DNA from: an uncultured Clostridia bacterium
Lineage (GTDB): Bacteria > Bacillota > Clostridia > Christensenellales > Borkfalkiaceae
Assembly (NCBI GenBank): GCA_934271065.1
Contig: CAKQQQ010000001.1
Location: 1-64,000 of the forward strand
Reading direction: 5' to 3'
DNA: 64,000 bases
Position numbers and translations under genes: made by a program. The notes beneath the pieces were generated by a model, which saw nothing but the letters and a program-made list of their open reading frames with translations, ran no database searches and was not told the origin of the DNA. The stretch's first letter is position 1; each line of letters begins with the position of its first letter. Below, piece after piece: positions 25,583-31,595 of this stretch.

Positions 25583-27892
25583 ATGGGCATTCAGGTCGTT
25601 TACGATAAACAAATAAAAATGCCGCCGCAGGGCGAAAAAGTGTTTTGGGTTGAAATTACTTCGACCGAAGATATGAACGTTTTTTTACGGTTCGAAGATA
25701 TAAACGCCGTGTGCTATAACTGCAGCGGAATCGACTATCTCGGCGAAAAATTCAATAAAACGGTAAGCTTGAAAAAGAGCGTGCCGCATAAACTCTGGTG
25801 CGGTATAAGTTCTGCGGGTAAGGGTTATATCACGGTTTTGGGCGATAAAAACACCGAGCTTTTTAAGGACGAAATCAGAGCTGAAATATCGGAAAACGCC
25901 GAAGATATCGCGCAAAACGGCGGTAATTTGCAAAGGCTTGCGTGGCTTAATTCGACAATCGGAATAGATCATTCCGTGCCGAAACCGTTTTTGCCTGTCG
26001 ATTGTTGCGGCAAAACCGTAAAAATCTTAGGTAGAAAAATAACGCTTGACGAACTTGGTTTTCCGCTTGAACTGGCGAGTTATTTTAATAAAAGTGCAAA
26101 GATTTGCGGCAACCCCACGCAGATTTTAAGCGATGCCATGCGTTTTTGCGTGAACGACGAAAAGTTTACGAACGTATCGGAAAAAACGGAAATTTTTGAT
26201 GACGAAGCGAATTTTTCCTTCGTGAACGACAGCGAGAATTTTACAATGTGTGTCGGCGTAAACGTTTGTTGCGACGGTTTTATCGGCTACAAAGTTCGGC
26301 TGACAAGCAAAAGAAATATCGATATAAACGATATATTTCTTAGTTTGCCGATAAAGCGTGAAAGTTTGAAATATTTTATCGGGCTTGGTAAAAAAGGCGG
26401 CTTGTTCGACGGAAAAATCGATTGGAAATGGAACGAAAACTATAATCAGGACGGCTTTTGGGCGGGCGATACGAACGGAGGCTTAAAAATCAAATTGAAA
26501 GGCGAAAACTATGTAAAGCCGTTTGTAAACATATATTACAATCACCGAAAGCTGAAAGTACCGGGAAGCTGGGGCAATTCGGGCAACGGCGGCATACGTT
26601 TTACAAACGACGGTTTTGTTGCGTATTCGGGCAAAAGGCACGTTGAAAAAGGGGAAACGTTGCTTTTCGACTTTGAACTTTTGTTTACTCCGTTTAAGGA
26701 AATTGATCTTAAAAAACAATTTTCAATGCGGTTTTTTCATACCATGTTCGATTCGGAAACGTGGCTTTGCCGTGCAAAAAAAGGCGGTGCAAACATAATA
26801 AACGTTCACCACGGCAACGACCTTAATCCGTTTATAAACTATCCGTTTGCGGAAGAAAACGCGCTTAAAAATTTTGTTAAAACCGCGCACGAAAGCGGCA
26901 TCGCGGTAAAAGTTTATTATACAATACGTGAACAGACCGTCAATATGCCGGAGTTCGCCGCCTTCAGAGATTTCGGTTACGAACTTATAGCCGAAAGAAA
27001 TAAAAATGCCGAAGTGCTTTCGTGGCAGGAAGAGACGAAAAAGTGGATAGACGAAAACGTAGGCAGCGACGTAATTCCCGCGTGGCGGCAACCGCTTAAG
27101 GGCAAAAAATACAAAGGGTTTTACGACGCCGCGGTCATTACAGAGGGGCAGTCGCGCCTTTGCAATTTTTATGGCGAGGGGCTTAACGAGCTTGTGGAAA
27201 AAACCGATATAGACGGCATTTATATCGACGACGTGGCATATGACCGTAACACGATGAAGCGCGTGCGCAAAATTCTTGATAAAAAGCCGAATGCGTTAAT
27301 AGATTTTCATCAGTGGAACCATTATGTCGACATCGCGGGCAAAAGTAATTGTGCCAATCTGTATGCCGAACTGTATCCGTATGTGGATAAATGCTGGATA
27401 GGCGAAGGGTTCGATTACGACGAATCGCCCGAATTCTGGCTGACCGAAATCAGCGGTATTCCTTTCGGCGTAATGAGCGAAATGATGGATAGCGGTAATC
27501 AGTACCGCGGACTATTGTTCGGTATGACTAACCGTTTAGGTTGGGAAACCAACGAAAGCGATCCGCTGAATGTGTGGCGGGTTTTCGACGACTATAACCT
27601 TGATAAAGCCGAGCTTATAGGGTGGTGGGATGATCGTAACGACGTCATATTGTCAAACGCCGCCGTCCGTGCAACGGAGTACAGGTTCTGTGATAAAAAG
27701 TATATCGCGATAGCAAATTTTTCATCCGACGAACAAAAAAGCGATATTTATATCAAAGGAGATGCATTTAACTCGGGCGAGTATAGTTTTTATGCACCGC
27801 ATATAGAGCGTTTTCAAAATGAGCAAACCGTCATTAACAAAGTTAAGTTAGGTGGCGGCAAGGGTTTGTTTTTAATAGTAAACAAAAAATAA
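25583..27892 (+). CDS. DUF6067-like putative glycoside hydrolase
   Basis: 769 residues, SD GGAG seven bases upstream, no signal peptide. The N-terminal half is beta-sandwich-like. From about residue 380 it has a TIM-barrel look: FHTMFDSETWL, INVHHGNDLNPFINYPF, VKVYYTIREQT, then EGLNELVEKTDIDGIYIDD and AYDRNTMKR near 540-560, NALIDFHQWNHY, and WIGEGFDYDESPEFW. This pattern agrees with my memory of DUF6067 proteins, annotated only as glycoside-hydrolase domain. Asp and Glu in IYIDD and GEGFDYD are candidate catalytic residues. It closes the glycan operon and is followed by two terminators. The substrate is unknown. Confidence 0.6.
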   Translation: MGIQVVYDKQIKMPPQGEKVFWVEITSTEDMNVFLRFEDINAVCYNCSGIDYLGEKFNKTVSLKKSVPHKLWCGISSAGKGYITVLGDKNTELFKDEIRAEISENAEDIAQNGGNLQRLAWLNSTIGIDHSVPKPFLPVDCCGKTVKILGRKITLDELGFPLELASYFNKSAKICGNPTQILSDAMRFCVNDEKFTNVSEKTEIFDDEANFSFVNDSENFTMCVGVNVCCDGFIGYKVRLTSKRNIDINDIFLSLPIKRESLKYFIGLGKKGGLFDGKIDWKWNENYNQDGFWAGDTNGGLKIKLKGENYVKPFVNIYYNHRKLKVPGSWGNSGNGGIRFTNDGFVAYSGKRHVEKGETLLFDFELLFTPFKEIDLKKQFSMRFFHTMFDSETWLCRAKKGGANIINVHHGNDLNPFINYPFAEENALKNFVKTAHESGIAVKVYYTIREQTVNMPEFAAFRDFGYELIAERNKNAEVLSWQEETKKWIDENVGSDVIPAWRQPLKGKKYKGFYDAAVITEGQSRLCNFYGEGLNELVEKTDIDGIYIDDVAYDRNTMKRVRKILDKKPNALIDFHQWNHYVDIAGKSNCANLYAELYPYVDKCWIGEGFDYDESPEFWLTEISGIPFGVMSEMMDSGNQYRGLLFGMTNRLGWETNESDPLNVWRVFDDYNLDKAELIGWWDDRNDVILSNAAVRATEYRFCDKKYIAIANFSSDEQKSDIYIKGDAFNSGEYSFYAPHIERFQNEQTVINKVKLGGGKGLFLIVNKK

Positions 27893-27947
27893 AAAGTTCG
27901 GCTATATGTTGATTATCGCGCATTTTCAGCGTTATCGACGTTGCTGC

Positions 27948-27976
27948 AAATCGTTCCTTTCGGAGCGATTTTTTTA
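27948..27976 (+). terminator. Terminator of the glycan operon
   Basis: AAATCGTTCC pairs with GGAGCGATTT with one wobble around TTTC, followed by a seven-T run. Confidence 0.75.
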
Positions 27977-28031
27977 ATTTGCGGCTCTATGTCAAATTAT
28001 GTGGTGTAACCAATATAAAATAGTTTAACGG

Positions 28032-28064
28032 CGGCGGCAACTTTTTTAAGTTGCCGCCGTTTTT
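28032..28064 (+). terminator. Second, strong terminator
   Basis: CGGCGGCAACTT (28032-28043) pairs perfectly with AAGTTGCCGCCG (28048-28059), followed by TTTTT. It backs up the terminator 60 bases earlier. No reading frame lies between them. Confidence 0.75.
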
Positions 28065-28321
28065 GTGTGTTAATTTGCTTTTTTATGCAGCTAAAAGAAT
28101 ACGTTTTCGACAGTTATCTAAAGCCAAAGGCGTTCCGTTTCAGCACTTTTATCTTGTTGTTCTTCCATTCCGTAAACTAATTATATCGGATTTTTAAATT
28201 TAATGCTCTCTTTTTGCTTGAAAATCAAAAATGTCGGAGCGTTTTTCTTCACACCCCAACATTTATTATAGAACCATACATAACCGCGATGCAAAAACTC
28301 GGTATAATAAGCAAAGAATCG
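28065..28321. other. Gene-free stretch before the nested elements
   Basis: A 52-codon open frame without a convincing start (28181-28339) runs to the left element end and uses a stop inside its terminal repeat. It could be a gene remnant cut by the insertion but matches nothing I know. No promoter or hairpin stands out. Confidence 0.3.
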
Positions 28322-28878
28322 TATGCCAGACAAGAATAATACGAACCGTGGTCTGATGGTGCGTTTTTGACTAATACTGCGTTGCGCTCACGGGTTATAC
28401 GGGCAGTATTAACCCGCTTACGCGCCTTGTCATAGCCACAGGTAATTGCGTTCGAACTCGGTCTTGCATTGTGTTTTTGGCTAATACTGCGTTGCGCTCG
28501 CGTGTTATACATACAGTATTAACGCGCTCACGCGCCTTGTCTTAACCTAAAAACGCAAGGCAAGACTTGCAGGCAACCAAAACGCCGATATTTTCGATGA
28601 TTTTTGGTAAAGGCGAGCGCAGGTGTATATCAATACTTCAAGCGAGAATTTGACAAAAAGCGCGAAAATTGCGACGTTTTGGCGGGTTCTAACGCAATTA
28701 CCTGTGGCTATCCTAAAAACACGCCGTCAGACTTGCCGGCAACAAAAACGCCGATATTTTCGATGATTTGTTGCAAAGGCGAGTACGGTAGTACTGAACG
28801 TACATCGTACGAGAATTTGCAAAAAAGCGCGTAAATAGCGACGTTTTTGCAAGGTTCGTATTATTTTTGTCTGGCATA
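28322..28878 (+). mobile_element. Outer structured TA element, interrupted by an inner copy
   Basis: Flanked by TA at 28322-28323 and 28877-28878. Its terminal inverted repeats, TGCCAGACAA-x-AATAATACGAACC at 28324-28347 and the complement at 28853-28876, match at 23 of 24 positions. Without the inner insertion it would be about 280 bp. The core matches the other two copies, though the terminal repeats do not. No transposase is encoded, so it is a non-autonomous, MITE-like element. TA duplication suggests an IS630/Tc1/mariner-type enzyme acting in trans. Confidence 0.8.
28433..28710 (+). mobile_element. Inner structured TA element, nested copy
   Basis: 278 bases including both TA ends. The terminal repeats GCCACAGGTAATTGCGTTCG and its complement at the right end are almost fully complementary. 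It interrupts the outer copy between CCTTGTCA and TCCTAAAA. Removing it with one TA restores the sequence of the other copies (CCTTGTC-TTA-ACCTAAAA), which proves insertion with TA duplication. Core hairpins: left arm 28460-28570, right arm 28580-28680. Confidence 0.85.
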
Positions 28879-28883
28879 AATTA

Positions 28884-28930
28884 ACGATAAAAAAATAACG
28901 TAAACCAAACCATATCGGTTTAATTTACGC
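28884..28930 (-). terminator. Terminator of the tRNA operon
   Basis: On the minus strand GCGTAAATTAAACC pairs with GGTTTGGTTTACGT through wobble pairs, followed by a T-rich tail (TTATTTTTTTAT). It lies just after tRNA-Lys(CTT) and six bases before the outer element end. Confidence 0.75.
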
Positions 28931-28936
28931 TATTCG

Positions 28937-29012
28937 TGGTGCACCTTCGGGGACTCGAACCCCGGACCCAATGATTAAGAGTCATTTGCTCTACCAACTG
29001 AGCTAAAGGTGC
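28937..29012 (-). tRNA. tRNA-Lys (anticodon CTT)
   Basis: 76 bases with encoded CCA. On the minus strand the gene begins GCACCTTTAGCTCAGTTGG and the anticodon loop is CTCTTAA. The acceptor arms GCACCTT and AAGGTGC pair fully. Last gene of the tRNA operon. Confidence 0.97.
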
Positions 29013-29088
29013 TGGTGATTCATCGGGGACTCGAACCCCGGACAACATGATTAAAAGTCATGTGCTCTACCACCTGAGCTAATGAACC
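29013..29088 (-). tRNA. tRNA-Lys (anticodon TTT)
   Basis: 76 bases with encoded CCA; anticodon loop CTTTTAA. It abuts the CTT gene with no spacer, so the two must be separated by end processing. The T-arm region matches its neighbour, suggesting an old duplication. Confidence 0.97.
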
Positions 29089-29102
29089 GTATTAAATTTT
29101 TT

Positions 29103-29177
29103 TGGCTGGGGTAGCAGGATTTGAACCTACGAATCCCGGAATCAAAATCCGGTGCCTTACCGCTTGGCGATACCCCA
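29103..29177 (-). tRNA. tRNA-Gln (anticodon TTG)
   Basis: 75 bases with encoded CCA. It begins TGGGGTATCGCCAAGCGG, as bacterial tRNA-Gln does, with anticodon loop TTTTGAT. Confidence 0.97.
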
Positions 29178-29186
29178 ATGTTTTAA

Positions 29187-29264
29187 TGGGGCGGGAGATG
29201 GGAATCGAACCCACGACCTTCAGGACCACAATCTGACGCTCTAACCAACTGCGCTACTCCCGCC
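29187..29264 (-). tRNA. tRNA-His (anticodon GTG)
   Basis: 78 bases with CCA. The extra G at -1 pairs with C73, the His identity feature. Anticodon loop TTGTGGT. Confidence 0.97.
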
Positions 29265-29270
29265 ATAGGG

Positions 29271-29347
29271 TGGTGCGCCTGAAGGGATTCGAACCCCTGA
29301 CACCCGCCTTAGAAGGGCGGTGCTCTATCCTGCTGAGCTACAAGCGC
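29271..29347 (-). tRNA. tRNA-Arg (anticodon TCT)
   Basis: 77 bases with encoded CCA; anticodon loop CTTCTAA. It reads AGA/AGG codons. The acceptor stem pairs with one wobble. Confidence 0.97.
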
Positions 29348-29390
29348 ATTTGCTCGCATTCAACCTTCGCCGTAACGTGTAAGCGTTAGT

Positions 29391-29464
29391 TGGAGCGGGT
29401 GATGGGAATCGGACCCACGCAACCAGCTTGGAAGGCTGGTGTTCTACCATTGAACTACACCCGC
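29391..29464 (-). tRNA. tRNA-Gly (anticodon TCC)
   Basis: 74 bases with encoded CCA; starts GCGGGTGTAGTTCAATGG, anticodon loop CTTCCAA. First gene of the operon, 23 bases after the promoter -10 box. Confidence 0.97.
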
Positions 29465-29486
29465 ACACCATTCACAATGCCTGCAT

Positions 29487-29515
29487 ATTCTATCAAAATT
29501 TACCGCGCTTGTCAA
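29487..29515 (-). promoter_or_regulatory. Promoter of the tRNA operon
   Basis: On the minus strand a perfect TTGACA (29515-29510), 17-base spacer, and TAGAAT (29492-29487). A strong constitutive promoter, as expected for six tRNA genes. Confidence 0.85.
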
Positions 29516-29633
29516 TCGTTTTATATCGTATTTTGAAAAAAAATACAACATTTTTTCGGTCGGGGTGTTTGTGCGGTCAAAAATCGCGTTAAGGCTTTCT
29601 TTTTATCGAAAAAATCTGAAAATTTTAGTCGTT

Positions 29634-29914
29634 TAGCCACAGGTAATTGCGTTTGAACCACGGTCTTGCGCTGTGTTTTTGGCTAATACGGTGTTGCGCT
29701 CGTGGCTTATACTTGTGTATTAAGCCGCTCGCGCGCCTTGTCTTAACCTAAAAACACAACGCAAGACTTGCCTGCAACCAAAATGCCGCTATTTTCGATG
29801 ATTTTTGACGAAGGCGGCTTTGTTCGTACTTTGTGGTACGGGCGAAGTCGAATTTGGCAAAAAGCGCGTAAATATCAGGATTTTGGCGGGTTCAAACGCA
29901 ATCACCTGTGGCTA
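29634..29914 (+). mobile_element. Intact structured TA element, reference copy
   Basis: 281 bases with TA at both ends (29634-29635, 29913-29914). Terminal repeats 29636-29658 and 29890-29912 differ at one base. Inside, 29663-29680 pairs with 29750-29767 (18 pairs, one wobble) and encloses a hairpin 29704-29712 with 29717-29726. A second long arm, about 29775-29810 with 29848-29888, encloses 29816-29829 with 29836-29849. No reading frame is conserved between copies. It ends nine bases from the rdgB stop on the opposite strand. Confidence 0.85.
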
Positions 29915-29922
29915 TGGAAATT

Positions 29923-30495
29923 TTATAATTTACGCAACAAATCGCAAAGCGCGCGGTAACGGTGGCTGACCGAATTTTTTTCCGCGTCGGAGGCTTCGCC
30001 GAACGGCTTGTTCAAGTCGCGTGAAAAAAACAGGCAGTCGTACCCGAAACCGTTGTTTCCGCGTTCTTCTTCGAGTATACTTCCGCAGGTTTCGCCGTTG
30101 CCGAACAGGTACGAACCGTCGGGGAAGTACAGACATACCGCGCAGCGGAATTTTGCCGATCTGTCGGTTATTCCGTCAAGTTTTTCAAGCAGCGCGCGGC
30201 GGTTTGCTTTATCGTCGCCGTGCTTGCCGGAATACCTTGCCGAATAAATGCCCGGCGCGCCGTCGAGCGCGTCCACGCAAAGCCCGCTGTCGTCCGCAAG
30301 CGCGGCGACTCCGAGTCGGTCTGAAACCGCTTTGGCTTTAATCAGCGCGTTTTCTTCAAACGAAGAGCCGTTCTCTTCTATGTCCGCGTCAAACCCGACG
30401 TCCGCCATAGACACGACGTCGTATTTATCGCCGAGTATTTCTTTAATCTCTTTAAGTTTACCTTTATTCGCGGAAGCGATTACGAGTTTCTGCAT
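29923..30495 (-). CDS. rdgB: dITP/XTP pyrophosphatase (RdgB/HAM1 family)
   Basis: 190 residues, normal length. It hydrolyses dITP, XTP and related non-canonical purine nucleotides to monophosphates, keeping them out of DNA. Motifs: IASANKGKLKEI at 5-16, the catalytic ALADDSGLCVDALDGAPGIY at about 65-84, GYDCLFF, and SVSHRYRAL near the end. It is transcribed away from the YhhN-like gene. A TTTACA-17-TATAAT promoter places +1 at the ATG, so the transcript looks leaderless. Its 3' end runs into the right end of a TA element, and no separate terminator is visible. Confidence 0.95.
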   Translation of the reverse strand: MQKLVIASANKGKLKEIKEILGDKYDVVSMADVGFDADIEENGSSFEENALIKAKAVSDRLGVAALADDSGLCVDALDGAPGIYSARYSGKHGDDKANRRALLEKLDGITDRSAKFRCAVCLYFPDGSYLFGNGETCGSILEEERGNNGFGYDCLFFSRDLNKPFGEASDAEKNSVSHRYRALCDLLRKL

Positions 30496-30501
30496 AAAAC
30501 G

Positions 30502-30530
30502 ATTATACCTTGCGAAAAATTATTTGTAAA
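30502..30530 (-). promoter_or_regulatory. rdgB promoter, leaderless layout
   Basis: On the minus strand TTTACA (30530-30525), a 17-base spacer and TATAAT (30507-30502), then six bases before ATG at 30495. No SD fits in the space. Confidence 0.75.
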
Positions 30531-30707
30531 GCGAAAGGCGGGCGGTTTTGCTAAAATCGTAAACAAACCGCCGCAAAATTATTCATAAAGCGAAAGGCGG
30601 GCGGTTTTGCTAAAATCGTAAACAAACCGTCGCAAAATTATTCATAAAGCGAAAGGCGGGCGGTTTTGCTAAAATCGTAAACAAACCGCCGCAAAATTAA
30701 TTATAAA
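30531..30707. repeat. Three tandem 59-bp repeats between divergent genes
   Basis: Units start at 30531, 30590 and 30649 with the same 59-base period and only a few changes. A partial unit seems to precede them. Each contains GGCGGTTT and AAACCGCC arms, so each can form a hairpin. The array starts next to the rdgB -35 box and ends about 10 bases before the -35 of the next gene. It could be a protein-binding array or a length-variable spacer. Confidence 0.85.
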
Positions 30708-30715
30708 ACAAACTG

Positions 30716-30744
30716 TGGACAAGTTTAAGAAAAATTGTTATACT
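30716..30744 (+). promoter_or_regulatory. Promoter of the YhhN-like gene, leaderless layout
   Basis: TGGACA (30716-30721), 17-base spacer, TATACT (30739-30744), then seven bases to ATG at 30752. No SD is present. Confidence 0.65.
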
Positions 30745-30751
30745 TCGATAT

Positions 30752-31432
30752 ATGAACAGACGAACGCTTGAAAAAATAATATCCGTTCTTTTCGCGACGG
30801 CAACCGCGGCGTTATGGGCGACGATAACGATTTTCGATTTCGCATTTTCGCGCGATACGACGGTAATAAAATACGTCGGAATACTGCTTTGCTTTCTCTA
30901 TTCGGTTTACGCGTTTATTAAAGGCGCACAGAAGTCGGCGTTCGTCGTATTCGCTTTGCTGTTCACGCTTATCGCCGATTATTTTCTGCTCGTCAAAAAT
31001 GCCGATTATCTTGCTGGGGTGTCGGCGTTCTGCGTTGCGCAGGCGGCGTATTTTTTAAGAATATATTATGAAAAAGGGAAATTTCCGCTCGTTTCGGTAT
31101 GCGCGCGTTCAGCCTGTTTTTGCTCTCTTTCCGTCGCGTTGCTTATTTTCGGGCTTGCCGAACCGTTGACGATAGCGGTATGCTTTTACGCGTGTATGCT
31201 CGTTGCCAACGCCGTCGAGAGTTTTTCGCTCGTACCTAAAAATAAAAAATTCGTTGCTTTTGCCGTCGGGCTGTGTCTGTTGGCGTGTTGCGACGTATGC
31301 GTCGGAATTTATAATCTAGGCAGTTTCGTAGGCGACGTGGTGCCGCCGTTCGTGGCGGAAAAATTCGTGCTTTTAAGTTGGGTGTTTTATCTTCCGTCTC
31401 AAGCGTTGATAAGCCTTTCCGCGGACGCGTGA
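30752..31432 (+). CDS. YhhN/TMEM86-like integral membrane protein
   Basis: 226 residues with about seven or eight membrane segments and little else. The segment ALLFTLIADYFLL, then LAGVSAFCVAQAAYFLR matches the YhhN family pattern (A-D-x-F-L, then a helix with G-x-x-x-F-x-x-A-Q-x-x-Y). Animal TMEM86 relatives are lysoplasmalogenases; the bacterial role is not fixed, though plasmalogens occur in anaerobic Clostridia. The start follows its promoter by seven bases, so it is probably leaderless. A weak hairpin (31481-31509) lies after it. Confidence 0.6.
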   Translation: MNRRTLEKIISVLFATATAALWATITIFDFAFSRDTTVIKYVGILLCFLYSVYAFIKGAQKSAFVVFALLFTLIADYFLLVKNADYLAGVSAFCVAQAAYFLRIYYEKGKFPLVSVCARSACFCSLSVALLIFGLAEPLTIAVCFYACMLVANAVESFSLVPKNKKFVAFAVGLCLLACCDVCVGIYNLGSFVGDVVPPFVAEKFVLLSWVFYLPSQALISLSADA

Positions 31433-31536
31433 GCTCGCGTCGTTCCGCGTCGGCGCAGAGTGGCTCGCCGTCGCGATAAATTTAATCGTTTTCAAACGCC
31501 ACGATTAAATAAATTTTAGAAAATTTATCGAAACGC

Positions 31537-31565
31537 TTTACAAAGTTTATCAAAAGGGATAAAAT
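31537..31565 (+). promoter_or_regulatory. nadE promoter
   Basis: TTTACA (31537-31542), 17-base spacer, TAAAAT (31560-31565), 30 bases before the start at 31596. Confidence 0.6.
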
Positions 31566-31595
31566 AAAGCCGCGATAAGCAAACAGGTGCTATTT

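Noticed and set aside
28181..28339. Possible gene remnant cut by the outer element
   Set aside because: No start codon or SD, unidentifiable product, length within chance for AT-rich sequence.
28249..28834. Short frames inside the nested elements (87 and 76 codons)
   Set aside because: Not conserved between copies; differences follow base pairing, not codons.
30531..30707. CRISPR-like array
   Set aside because: Repeats are directly tandem with no unique spacers, and no cas genes are present.
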